Shown here in pieces: positions 16,394-26,759 of a stretch of 64,000 nt of DNA. The notes under the pieces were generated by a model. The model worked only from the letters and a program-made list of their open reading frames with translations. It had not been told where the DNA came from and did not search any database. A program made the position numbers and the translations under genes. Position 1 is the stretch's first letter. Each line of letters begins with the position of its first letter. The DNA lies in contig NZ_CP100416.1 of NCBI RefSeq assembly GCF_026017845.1, forward strand, positions 4,767,608-4,831,607. The letters run 5' to 3'. This DNA is from Amycolatopsis mediterranei (GTDB lineage: Bacteria > Actinomycetota > Actinomycetes > Mycobacteriales > Pseudonocardiaceae).

Positions 16394-18037
16394 ATGGGGG
16401 ATGACCTCGCCGCGGCCGTGGCCGCCGTCGCACCGGCCGTCCGTGCCGTGCTCCCGGCCGCGCCGGCCGCGGTGCTGGGGCGCCTGCGGTGCGAACCGGA
16501 ACGCCGCCGGTTCCCGGACGTGCCCGAGTCCGAAGTGCTGTGGTCGCTCATGTCCTTGCCGCCGTGGGTGGTCGAGCGGGTGCACGGCGCGGTGGAGCTC
16601 ACGCTGGCCGGTCTCGCCGTTCCGGCGCTTTCGGTGACGGCCGCCCTGCTGCCACCACCGTCGTCGGGGGGCTTCGGTTTCCTCGCTTCCGAAAGCGAAG
16701 CGGAAGCGGTGCGGGAGACGCGGTTGCTGCACCACGCCCGGCCCGGTCTCCTGGAGCTGGTGGCGGACCTGACGGCCGGCCTGGTGGCCGACGACCGGCT
16801 GCTGCCCACCGCGGAAGGCGACGAAGCCGGGATCGCGGCCGCGCACGGCGCCGGCCACCTCGCGATCGCGCTGGTGACCGCGACGATCGCCGCCCGCGAA
16901 GCCGGCCGCCCCGCAGCCGCGGGCATCGTCGGGACGGCGCTCGGGGTCGCGGCGAACCTGCTGCGCGCACGACCGATGCCCGACGCCTACGCGGCGGCGC
17001 TGCGGGAGAAGCAGCGCGCCGGCTACCGGCTGCCGCAGTACGGGAGCACGTCCGTGAACGTCCGCGACCACGTCTTCGCCTTGACCGAGGGCGAATTCCC
17101 GGCCTTCGGCGACTTCGCGGACAACGGCCTCGCGGAGGCCGCCGACGGTGGCGTGGTGGTCCGCACCGGCACGGAGAACGGCTCGGTGCACGTCAGTGTC
17201 CGGGTGCTGGCCGAGCCGCCCGCCACGGTGGACACCCTGGGCTGGGACGAGGTCGTCGACCTCGGCTGGCACGCGGAGCACGGCTCGGCGAGCGTGGGCG
17301 GGGGCGTGCCGACACCGCCGTGGCCCGGCGACTACCGCGTCCGCGTGCACGCCTACGGCCGCGACGACCCGGAAACCGAGGGCTACAGCCTGTGGGTGTG
17401 GGCGGCGCCGCCCGCGCCGCCGGTGGTGCACGCCCGGGCCGACCGCCTCGGACACCGCCTGCGCGGCGAGCCGGAGCCGCCGGTGGCAGACCGGCCCGAG
17501 GTGCGCTACCGCTGGATCGGGCGGTCCCGGCTGACGGTGGCGGCGACGGTCACGGTGGTCACCGGCCTTCCGGCGGACGACGTCCTCCGCGCGTTCGGCG
17601 CGGACCCCGGCCGGCCCGAGCCGCTGGCGGAATTGCGCGAGGCGTACGCGGACCCGTGGCTGGCGGTGCTGGAGCTCGACGGCGTGGTGGTGGCGATCGA
17701 GGAGAACGGCTTCACCGGCTCTCACGCGCCCGTGCTCACCGCGGCGTCGCGGGGCGGCCGCGCGGCGAGCATGTTCTGGAACGTCAACGGCATGACGCGC
17801 CTGTCCTTCGCCAGGGGCGGCGAGCTCCGGTCGGCGTTCGAGCCGGGACTGGGCGAGCCGTCCGCGGACGAGGACGTCGCCGCGGCGCTGGCCGGCCTGG
17901 ACCTGGAGAACTTCCGCGACCGCAACGAAAAGGGCCTGGTCGCCCTCGAGCGGTTCACCGGCCGGGGGCTCTACCCGGAAGACCTGGAGGACATCGACCG
18001 GCGCGGGGTGGCGTACCTGATCAGCGACCCCGGTTGA
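16394..18037 (+). CDS. Uncharacterised protein with DUF6461-like C-terminus
   Basis: A 547-residue protein without signal peptide or membrane segments. The first ~220 residues are Ala/Leu-rich and helical, the middle (HVFALTEGEFPAFGDFADNGL) looks like a beta-rich domain, and the C-terminal third (GLPADDVLRAFGADPG, then AVLELDGVVVAIEENGF and FWNVNGMTRLSFARGG) resembles the DUF6461 family of actinobacterial proteins of unknown role. It starts 19 bases after the SpoIIE-type phosphatase gene and may be cotranscribed with it. Its 3' end overlaps the convergent peptidase gene by 17 bases. Confidence 0.7.
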   Translation: MGDDLAAAVAAVAPAVRAVLPAAPAAVLGRLRCEPERRRFPDVPESEVLWSLMSLPPWVVERVHGAVELTLAGLAVPALSVTAALLPPPSSGGFGFLASESEAEAVRETRLLHHARPGLLELVADLTAGLVADDRLLPTAEGDEAGIAAAHGAGHLAIALVTATIAAREAGRPAAAGIVGTALGVAANLLRARPMPDAYAAALREKQRAGYRLPQYGSTSVNVRDHVFALTEGEFPAFGDFADNGLAEAADGGVVVRTGTENGSVHVSVRVLAEPPATVDTLGWDEVVDLGWHAEHGSASVGGGVPTPPWPGDYRVRVHAYGRDDPETEGYSLWVWAAPPAPPVVHARADRLGHRLRGEPEPPVADRPEVRYRWIGRSRLTVAATVTVVTGLPADDVLRAFGADPGRPEPLAELREAYADPWLAVLELDGVVVAIEENGFTGSHAPVLTAASRGGRAASMFWNVNGMTRLSFARGGELRSAFEPGLGEPSADEDVAAALAGLDLENFRDRNEKGLVALERFTGRGLYPEDLEDIDRRGVAYLISDPG

Positions 18038-19724
18038 CCGCGCTGATGTCGTCCTGAAGCCGTTCGCGGACACTCGACCGGGCGTCGCGCGGCGCGGGTG
18101 CCGTCGGCCGGGACGGCTCGCCCGCCGGGCCCGGCACCGGGAAGACCTGGTGCTCCCCGGGCAGCGGGACGCCGGGGCAGATGGTGGCCGCGGGCCGGCC
18201 GCGGCCGAGGTAGAAGCCGTTCACCAGATCGTCCACACAGGAATTCCCGCTGACGGCGTACTGGCCGTGGAAGGGCGACTCCGCCACCGAGATCATCGGG
18301 ATCCCGGCCGCCCGGGCCGCCGTCTCCGCCTGCTCGTAGCCGGTCTGCGGATCGAATTCGCCCTGGACGACCAGGATGTTCTTCGCGGCCCGCGGCGAGA
18401 GCGTCGGCAGCTCGTGCTGGGGCGCGTCGGACCAGAAGCCGCACGCCTCGCTGAGTCCGTAGGCCCAGCCGAACAGCGGGTAGGCCGGCCCCTGCAGGTC
18501 GCTGAGCAGCTTGTACCAGCTCGCGGTCCGCGTCGGCTGGTCGCCGCACGCCACGGCCAGCCGCGTACCCGGGACGTCGGCGTAGTCGGGCTCCGGCGGG
18601 TCCGCCGCCACGTCGGCCGCGGTCAGCCGGTCCGCCGGACGGCCGAAGACGGCCCGGGAAGCCTGGTCGAGGTCGCTCCGCAGCGCGGCGGGCGCGGGGG
18701 CGGCGGCCGTGCCGTCCATCGCGGCCGCGCCCTTGGTGAGGACCAGGGCGCCGGTCAGCCACTGCCGGGGGCTGCCGTTGCCGACGAAGACCGAGTCGAA
18801 GACGTCGGGCGGGATGCCCTTGGTCTTGAAGAACGCCCGCAGCCGCTCCCACTTGGCCCGGACCTCGGTGGCCGTCTTGCCGAGCTGGTCCGGGAACCGC
18901 CGGGCCAGCCACGGCGCGTAGACGCGGTCGAACTGGCGCTGGTCGATCTTCGGGAACGCTTCGAACGCGGCTTGGAGGCGCCCTTCGAAGTTCACGCTGG
19001 AGTCGAGGACCATCTTGCCGGCCTGCGCCGGGAACAGCGACGCGTACTTCGCGCCGAGCCAGGTGCCGTAGGAGAAGCCGAGGTAGTTCAGCTTCTCGTC
19101 GCCCAGCAGGCTGCGGATGAGGTCCATGTCGTGCGCGGTCTGCCAGGTGGTGATGAACGGCGCGAGCGCGTCGCTCTGGCACGCCTCCGCCAGCACGCGC
19201 GGCGTCCGCTGGTGCAGCGCGATGCTGGTTGCGGAGCGGTCGCGGGCGTCGAGCTCCTCGTCGTCCTGGGGCAGCCGTCCCAGGGGCACCCGGCAGATGT
19301 ACCCCTCGTCCGTGCCGCCCTCCTGGCCGGTGCCCCGGGGGTCCATCCCGACGATGTCGTAGTGCTCGTTCACCGCCGGTTCCAGGCCGGCCAGCGCGCC
19401 CGCGAGCGAAGTGCCCCGGCCGCCGGGGCCGCCCGGGTTCACCAGGATCGCGCCCTGCCGGCTGCCGGTCGCCGTCACCCGGCTGATCGCCACCTGCAGG
19501 TCGGTGCCCGCCGACGGGGCGGCCCAGTCTCGCGGGACGGTGATCCGCGCGCACTGGGCTGTGGGAGTCCGGGGCTGGCTTTTCTGCTTGAACGGGCAGG
19601 CGCCCCAGGAGACCTCCTGACCCCGGTACGGCGCGAGCGGGTCGGGCGTGGTCGCGGCGGCGGGCGCCGTGGCCGCCACCAGGACCGAGACGGCCACCGC
19701 CAGCCCTGCTCGGGACGTTCGCAC
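18021..19724 (-). CDS. Secreted alpha/beta hydrolase, tripeptidyl aminopeptidase family
   Basis: A 567-residue exported serine hydrolase of the Streptomyces tripeptidyl aminopeptidase/SlpD-E type. A signal peptide (about residues 1-25) is followed by WGACPF near the N-terminus, the oxyanion region NPGGPGG, the domain motif DIVGMDPRGTG and the nucleophile elbow GFSYGTWLG. VVQGEFDPQTGYEQA carries the acid Asp and SPFHGQYAVSGNSCVDD the His. Such enzymes trim tripeptides from secreted proteins. I place the start at GTG 19724, which gives a clean signal peptide and an AAGGA site 8 bases upstream; the longer frame to 19769 has neither. Confidence 0.88.
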   Translation of the reverse strand: MRTSRAGLAVAVSVLVAATAPAAATTPDPLAPYRGQEVSWGACPFKQKSQPRTPTAQCARITVPRDWAAPSAGTDLQVAISRVTATGSRQGAILVNPGGPGGRGTSLAGALAGLEPAVNEHYDIVGMDPRGTGQEGGTDEGYICRVPLGRLPQDDEELDARDRSATSIALHQRTPRVLAEACQSDALAPFITTWQTAHDMDLIRSLLGDEKLNYLGFSYGTWLGAKYASLFPAQAGKMVLDSSVNFEGRLQAAFEAFPKIDQRQFDRVYAPWLARRFPDQLGKTATEVRAKWERLRAFFKTKGIPPDVFDSVFVGNGSPRQWLTGALVLTKGAAAMDGTAAAPAPAALRSDLDQASRAVFGRPADRLTAADVAADPPEPDYADVPGTRLAVACGDQPTRTASWYKLLSDLQGPAYPLFGWAYGLSEACGFWSDAPQHELPTLSPRAAKNILVVQGEFDPQTGYEQAETAARAAGIPMISVAESPFHGQYAVSGNSCVDDLVNGFYLGRGRPAATICPGVPLPGEHQVFPVPGPAGEPSRPTAPAPRDARSSVRERLQDDISAVNRGR

Positions 19725-19848
19725 CGCAGATTTCCTTCCTCGCGCACCGGCCGGGCAAGATCCAATCACGACGGCCGGGGGAGCGGCAGCGCGAAAACCG
19801 CGGCTCGCCGTCAGGATTCCTTCGATCCGGTGAACGCGGCCGGGCAGC

Positions 19849-20367
19849 TCAGGTGCGGTACGGGCCGTGGTTCCCGAGATCGGGGCTGACCCGCGGGTGC
19901 GGGCCCTCCTGGCCGGGCACCGGCGTGACGGTGGCGCGCCACGCCGGGTCCGTCGCCGCCGGCTCGACGACCACCTCGGTGGCGGGCCGGACGTAGGTTT
20001 CGGTGCCGCGCGGCTCGCCGTCCCGGTCCTGGAAGTGGTTCTCGACGATCCGGTCCTGCCGGCGCTGGGCGAGCACGGCCAGCGTGAGGACGTGGGCCAC
20101 GGCCATCAGCAGCAGGAAGATACCGAGCCGGCCGACCAGGGCGGCCGTCGAACCCGACCACTGCGGGCCGACGACGGAGAGCAGGGCGAGCACGCCGAAG
20201 GAGACGAGGTGGAAGACGGTCACCACCATCCACGCCAGCGAGCCGGTCCCCTCCCCGCCCTCCGGCCCGCTGAGGTAGCGCCGGCCACCGCGGTAGAGCA
20301 CCTGGCCGTCGGCCACCACGAAGACCAGGCCGATGATCAGGAATCCGGTGAGGTCGTTGTCGGGCAT
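19849..20367 (-). CDS. Small membrane protein, function unknown
   Basis: A 172-residue protein with three predicted membrane helices: one at the N-terminus (TGFLIIGLVFVVADGQVLY), one at ~50-70 (MVVTVFHLVSFGVLALLSVV) and one at ~80-105 (GRLGIFLLLMAVAHVLTLAVL). A hydrophilic C-terminal tail of about 65 residues, rich in charged residues and proline, follows. It matches no named family that I recognise. The ATG has a GGAGGAG site 5 bases upstream. It is divergent from the LLM oxidoreductase gene and shares with it a palindromic site at 20458-20474. Confidence 0.75.
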   Translation of the reverse strand: MPDNDLTGFLIIGLVFVVADGQVLYRGGRRYLSGPEGGEGTGSLAWMVVTVFHLVSFGVLALLSVVGPQWSGSTAALVGRLGIFLLLMAVAHVLTLAVLAQRRQDRIVENHFQDRDGEPRGTETYVRPATEVVVEPAATDPAWRATVTPVPGQEGPHPRVSPDLGNHGPYRT

Positions 20368-20457
20368 GCGTCTCCTCCTCGTTTCCGGCGGAGTACCCGG
20401 CCGGGCCGGGTGCGGCCGCCGATTCACCGGAACGAGCGAGGGGTCGGTCCGCTCACA

Positions 20458-20474
20458 CCGGGAATCATTCCCGG
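20458..20474. promoter_or_regulatory. Perfect 17-bp palindrome in divergent intergenic region
   Basis: CCGGGAATCATTCCCGG is a perfect palindrome around a central C, located 22 bases before the LLM oxidoreductase start and 91 bases before the divergent membrane-protein start. Position and symmetry suggest an operator; no regulator gene is adjacent. Confidence 0.5.
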
Positions 20475-20495
20475 CCGCCGGACGTCTGAGGTCGT

Positions 20496-21518
20496 GTGAA
20501 GAAGATTGGCTTCCTCTCGTTCGGCCACTGGTCGGCGAGCGCGCACTCCGAGACCCGGTCGGCCGCCGACTTCCTGCACCAGTCGATCGACCTGGCGGTG
20601 GCCGCCGAGGAACTCGGTGTGGACGGCGCCTACTTCCGCGTGCACCACTTCGCGCGGCAGGCGGCGAGCCCGTTCCCGCTGCTCGCGGCGATCGGCGCGC
20701 GGACGTCGAAGATCGAGATCGGCACCGGCGTGATCGACATGCGCTACGAGAACCCGCTCTACATGATCGAGGACGCGGGCGCGGCCGACCTCATTTCCGG
20801 TGGCCGGCTCCAGCTGGGCATCAGCCGGGGATCCCCCGAGCAGGTGATCGACGGCTGGCGCTACTTCGGGTACGCCCCTGGCGAGGGCGAGACGGACGCC
20901 GACATGGCCCGCCAGCACACCGAGGTGTTCCTCAAGCTGCTCGACGGCGAGGGCTTCGCGCAGCCGAGCCCGCGGCCGATGTTCGCCAACCCGCCGGGCC
21001 TGCTGCGGCTCGAGCCGCACTCGGAGGGCCTGCGCGACCGCATCTGGTGGGGCTCCGGCTCGAACGCCACCAGCGTCTGGGCGGCGAAGCTGGGCATGAA
21101 CCTGCAGAGCTCGACGCTCAAGGATGACGAGACGGGCGAGCCGCTGCACGTCCAGCAGCGCAAGCAGATCGAGGCCTACCGCGAGGCGTGGACGGAAGCC
21201 GGCCACGAGCGGGAGCCGCGGGTTTCGGTCAGCCGCAGCATCTTCGCGCTGACGAACGACCAGGACCGCGCGTACTTCGGCCGCGACCGCCACTCGCGCG
21301 ACCAGGTCGGCATGATCGACGAGAACACGCGCGCGATCTTCGGCCGGTCCTACGCCGGGGAGCCCGACGAGCTCGTGGGGCAGCTCAAGGAGGACGAGGC
21401 GATCCAGGCCGCGGACACCCTGCTGCTCACCGTCCCGAACCAGCTCGGCGTCGACTACAACGCGCACGTGCTGGAGAACATCCTCACCCACGTGGCCCCG
21501 GAACTGGGCTGGCGCTGA
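20496..21518 (+). CDS. LLM-class flavin-dependent oxidoreductase
   Basis: A 340-residue luciferase-like TIM-barrel monooxygenase: KKIGFLSFGHWS at the N-terminus, LGVDGAYFRVHHF, TSKIEIGTGVIDMRYENP and GGRLQLGISRGSPEQV are typical of the bacterial luciferase-like family that binds FMN or F420. The RIWWGSGS segment belongs to the flavin-phosphate site. The GTG at 20496 follows a TGAGG site. Many such enzymes in actinomycetes use F420, but the cofactor and substrate are not decided by sequence alone. It stands alone and converges on the alginate lyase gene. Confidence 0.88.
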   Translation: MKKIGFLSFGHWSASAHSETRSAADFLHQSIDLAVAAEELGVDGAYFRVHHFARQAASPFPLLAAIGARTSKIEIGTGVIDMRYENPLYMIEDAGAADLISGGRLQLGISRGSPEQVIDGWRYFGYAPGEGETDADMARQHTEVFLKLLDGEGFAQPSPRPMFANPPGLLRLEPHSEGLRDRIWWGSGSNATSVWAAKLGMNLQSSTLKDDETGEPLHVQQRKQIEAYREAWTEAGHEREPRVSVSRSIFALTNDQDRAYFGRDRHSRDQVGMIDENTRAIFGRSYAGEPDELVGQLKEDEAIQAADTLLLTVPNQLGVDYNAHVLENILTHVAPELGWR

Positions 21519-21520
21519 GG

Positions 21521-21556
21521 AACGGCGGCCCGGTGGCGGCCGGGCCGGTCTCCGTT
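21521..21556. terminator. Bidirectional terminator hairpin
   Basis: Nested inverted repeat between the convergent LLM oxidoreductase and alginate lyase genes: outer arms AACGG (21521-21525) and CCGTT (21552-21556), inner arms CGGCCCGG (21526-21533) and CCGGGCCG (21540-21547). It begins two bases after one stop codon and touches the other, so it can serve both transcripts. Confidence 0.65.
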
Positions 21557-22320
21557 CAGCTGTGGGAAACGTTCAGGCCGTAGAACGCGACCCGCGCGCC
21601 CTTCGTCGTGCTGCTCGAAGAGGACTGGTTGTACGAGCCGGCCTTGAAGTACTGCTTGTACGCCTTGAACGACGACGGGATGCCGTAGTGCGTGGTGCTG
21701 CCGTTGACCGTGAGGTCGATGGTGTTGCCGCCGGAGATGCCGATCGTGTAGGTCCACGTCTTGCCGACCGAGACGTGGCCGACGGTGTGGGACGTCTGGC
21801 CGCCGTCGGGGGAGTTCTCCGTGCCCAGCACGATGTCCCCGCTCGCCCGGTAGTACAGCTCCAGCAGTGGTTTCGTCGACGAGCCGCCGGTGCCGAGGTG
21901 CACCTGGCCGACGCACACGTTCGACGTCACCGAGACCACGCGCAGTGTCGCGTTCAGCTTGTGCGACCCGCTGAGCGACCAGTTCGCGGCGGAGCCGTCG
22001 CGGTTCATTTCGCGCAGCTCCGAGCGCGCGTAGTTCGAATTCGGCGTCGTGACGCCCTTCTCCGGTGCCCAGAAGGTCATCGCGCCGTCGCGGGTGTCGG
22101 TGTAGAAGTAGCTGTCCTGGAAGCCGTTCGGGCCCTGCAGCCGGGACGACGAGATGGTCGTCGGGCTGCCCGGCGAGCCGACCGGCTCCTGCAGCTGCCA
22201 GACCGAGAGGTCGAAGTTGCCGCCCGGGGCCACGGACGGATCCGCCGCCAGCGCGGGGGACGCGGTGGCCGCGGCCAGCGCCGGGATCGCCAGGAGGACG
22301 AGCAAAGCACGAACACGCAT
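21556..22320 (-). CDS. Secreted polysaccharide lyase family 7 (alginate lyase)
   Basis: A 254-residue exported lyase. The signal peptide ends at about residue 25 (SPALAAD). The mature protein is a single beta-jelly-roll with the PL7 signatures RSELRE (substrate-binding arginine and glutamate), a VGQVHLG strand corresponding to the conserved Q(V/I)H motif, and YFKAGSYNQ with the catalytic Tyr near the C-terminus. PL7 enzymes cleave alginate or related uronic-acid glycans by beta-elimination. No carbohydrate-binding module is attached. The ATG is preceded by AAAGGA at a slightly long spacing, and two operator-like palindromes lie 37-67 bases upstream. Confidence 0.9.
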   Translation of the reverse strand: MRVRALLVLLAIPALAAATASPALAADPSVAPGGNFDLSVWQLQEPVGSPGSPTTISSSRLQGPNGFQDSYFYTDTRDGAMTFWAPEKGVTTPNSNYARSELREMNRDGSAANWSLSGSHKLNATLRVVSVTSNVCVGQVHLGTGGSSTKPLLELYYRASGDIVLGTENSPDGGQTSHTVGHVSVGKTWTYTIGISGGNTIDLTVNGSTTHYGIPSSFKAYKQYFKAGSYNQSSSSSTTKGARVAFYGLNVSHS

Positions 22321-22356
22321 CGTCGGGTGTCCTTTCGCGGTGGAACACACCATTCG

Positions 22357-22387
22357 TTCACGGACGTGAAATAAATGGTCTGGACAA
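22357..22387 (-). promoter_or_regulatory. Operator-like sites upstream of the alginate lyase gene, one DasR-like
   Basis: TTCACG-GA-CGTGAA (22357-22370) is a perfect inverted repeat. Next to it TGGTCTGGACAA (22376-22387) matches 10 of 12 bases of the core TGGTCTAGACCA bound by the GntR-family aminosugar regulator DasR in streptomycetes. Both sit where a promoter is expected. The DasR assignment is inference from the consensus. Confidence 0.45.
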
Positions 22388-22448
22388 CCCGGCGGCGTGG
22401 ACCCACGGTAGGTCGGCGGTCGCCCCGGTGTCAAGATCGCCGCGCACG

Positions 22449-22491
22449 CGAACGGGCCCGGCCGATCGCGAGGATCGGCCGGGCCCGTTCG
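22449..22491 (-). terminator. Strong terminator hairpin of furA-katG
   Basis: A perfect 19-bp stem (22449-22467 with 22473-22491) and a 5-base GCGAG loop, eight bases after the katG stop codon. It is one of the strongest hairpins in the window and also insulates katG from the alginate lyase promoter region. Confidence 0.85.
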
Positions 22492-22499
22492 GGGGTGGA

Positions 22500-25222
<2,723 letters not shown>

Positions 25223-25230
25223 CGCCGCCG

Positions 25231-25259
25231 ACCCTAGGGCGTTTTCTGGAATGGGTCAA
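25231..25259 (-). promoter_or_regulatory. furA promoter, leaderless
   Basis: Reading leftward, TTGACC (rc of 25254-25259), a 17-base spacer and TAGGGT (rc of 25231-25236) form a well-spaced promoter. Only eight bases separate the -10 box from the ATG, placing the start of transcription practically at the initiation codon. The AT-richer spacer (CATTCCAGAAAACG) resembles the FurA target upstream of mycobacterial furA. Confidence 0.7.
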
Positions 25260-25327
25260 GTTATCGCCGGGGTGGATTCGGCCATCCGGGGTTCACGCTG
25301 AGTCAGCGGCATGGCTAGGCTCCGGGC

Positions 25328-26125
25328 ATGCCGGACACGCAGTACGAAGACCTCCTCCGCCATGTCCTCGACACGGGCGCCCGCAAGGGCGACCGTACCG
25401 GCACGGGCACGCGGTCGATCTTCGGGCATCAGCTGCGCTACCGCCTGTCCGAGGGCTTTCCGCTGATCACCACGAAGAAAGTCCACTTCCGTTCGATCGC
25501 CTACGAGCTGCTGTGGTTCCTGCGCGGCGACGCGAACGTCTCGTGGCTGCGCGAACACGGCGTCACGATCTGGGACGAGTGGGCGGCCGAAGACGGTGAC
25601 CTGGGCCCGGTCTACGGCGTGCAGTGGCGTTCGTGGCCGACCCCGGACGGCGGACACGTCGACCAGATCGCCGAGGTCCTGCGCACGCTGCGTGAGAACC
25701 CGGACTCGCGGCGGATCATCGTGTCGGCGTGGAACGTCGCCGACATCCCGCGCATGGCGCTGCCGCCGTGCCACGCGTTCTTCCAGTTCCACGTCGCCGA
25801 CGGCAAGCTGTCCTGCCAGCTGTACCAGCGCAGCGCGGACCTGTTCCTCGGCGTGCCGTTCAACATCGCGAGCTACGCGCTGCTGACGCACCTGATCGCC
25901 GCCCAGGTCGGCCTCGGCGTCGGCGACTTCATCTGGACCGGCGGCGACTGCCACATCTACGACAACCACGTCGACCAGGTCCGCACGCAGCTGGCCCGCG
26001 AGGCGCGGCCCTTCCCCACGCTGGGGCTGAAGCCGGCCGACAGCCTGTTCGAGTACACCTACGAGCACTTTTCGGTCGAGGGTTACGACCCGCACCCGGG
26101 CATCAAGGCACCGGTGGCGGTGTGA
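25328..26125 (+). CDS. thyA: Thymidylate synthase ThyA
   Basis: A 265-residue classical thymidylate synthase converting dUMP to dTMP with methylene-tetrahydrofolate. The catalytic Cys148 lies in [10 protein letters not shown], the folate/dUMP motifs [17 protein letters not shown] and DCHIYDNH are intact, and length matches E. coli ThyA. The stop overlaps the GTG of the dihydrofolate reductase gene (GTGA), so the enzyme that produces dihydrofolate is translated together with the one that recycles it. It diverges from furA across about 105 bases. Confidence 0.97.
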   Translation: MPDTQYEDLLRHVLDTGARKGDRTGTGTRSIFGHQLRYRLSEGFPLITTKKVHFRSIAYELLWFLRGDANVSWLREHGVTIWDEWAAEDGDLGPVYGVQWRSWPTPDGGHVDQIAEVLRTLRENPDSRRIIVSAWNVADIPRMALPPCHAFFQFHVADGKLSCQLYQRSADLFLGVPFNIASYALLTHLIAAQVGLGVGDFIWTGGDCHIYDNHVDQVRTQLAREARPFPTLGLKPADSLFEYTYEHFSVEGYDPHPGIKAPVAV

Positions 26126-26580
26126 TCGGGCTGGTCTGGGCGCAGGCGGCGAACGGGGTCATCGGACGGGACGGCGAGCTGCCCTGGCACCTGCCGGAGG
26201 ACCTGCGGCACTTCAAGGAGCTGACCGCGGGGGCGGCGGTGGTGATGGGCCGCCGCACGTGGGAGTCGCTGCCGCCGCGCTTCCGGCCGCTGCCGGGGCG
26301 GCGCAACCTCGTGCTCTCGGGGACCCCGCAGGAGGGCGCCGAGACGTTCGCGGACCTGCCGTCGGCGCTCGCCGCGGTGCCCGGCGACCGGTGGGTGATC
26401 GGCGGCGCGGCGGTGTACCGGGCGGCGCTGCCGTTCGCGGACCGGATCGTGGTCACGGAGATCCGGGAGTCCTTCGAGGGGGACACGTACGCGCCGGAGG
26501 TCGGGCGGCCGGCGGACTCCGTGGGGGAGTGGCTGGAGTCCTCGGCCGGGCTGCACTACCGCTTCCTGACCTGGGGCTGA
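26122..26580 (+). CDS. folA: Dihydrofolate reductase
   Basis: A 152-residue dihydrofolate reductase regenerating tetrahydrofolate with NADPH. The N-terminal [30 protein letters not shown] carries the substrate-binding loop; [12 protein letters not shown] and [14 protein letters not shown] are the NADPH-binding motifs. The GTG at 26122 overlaps the thyA stop in GTGA and begins precisely at the conserved first strand, so this start is secure. Longer open frames upstream are shadows within thyA. Confidence 0.95.
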   Translation: MIGLVWAQAANGVIGRDGELPWHLPEDLRHFKELTAGAAVVMGRRTWESLPPRFRPLPGRRNLVLSGTPQEGAETFADLPSALAAVPGDRWVIGGAAVYRAALPFADRIVVTEIRESFEGDTYAPEVGRPADSVGEWLESSAGLHYRFLTWG

Positions 26581-26601
26581 GGCCCGCTCCGCCGGTCCGG
26601 C

Positions 26602-26656
26602 CGCAGTGAATGACTCATTCCTGGCGTCCGACGCCAGGAATGAGTCATTCACTGCG
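26602..26656. repeat. Perfect 26-bp inverted repeat with nested palindromes
   Basis: Arms 26602-26627 and 26631-26656 are exact reverse complements around a 3-base CCG loop. Inside each arm lies a smaller palindrome: GAATGACTCATTC in the left and GAATGAGTCATTC in the right, so the DNA can fold as one long hairpin or as two smaller ones. The element is 21 bases after folA and ends 56 bases before the operator of the next gene. It may work as a terminator, but the length, AT-richer composition and nesting also fit a repetitive extragenic palindrome. Confidence 0.8.
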
Positions 26657-26711
26657 CTTGCCGGTGCGGGCCGTTGCGCTCTCCGGGGTCGGCGCTATAC
26701 GGTTGGCGCGA

Positions 26712-26735
26712 ACTAGAACAGGTTATAGTTCTAGT
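26712..26735 (+). promoter_or_regulatory. KstR-like operator/promoter of the GMC-aldehyde dehydrogenase operon
   Basis: ACTAGAAC (26712-26719), eight bases, then GTTCTAGT (26728-26735): perfect 8-bp arms. Overlapping it, TAGAACAGGTTATA (26714-26727) exactly fits TnnAACnnGTTnnA, the published motif of KstR, the TetR-family regulator of sterol catabolism. A TATAGT (26724-26729) inside may be the -10 box with TTGGCG at 26703-26708. Confidence 0.6.
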
Positions 26736-26759
26736 GGCCGGTCGTACCGAGGAGCGAGT

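Noticed and set aside
13463-18073. 1536-codon minus-strand frame
   Set aside because: Antisense to the SpoIIE-type phosphatase and DUF6461-like genes, both of which have clear conserved domains; the absence of stops is due to high GC.
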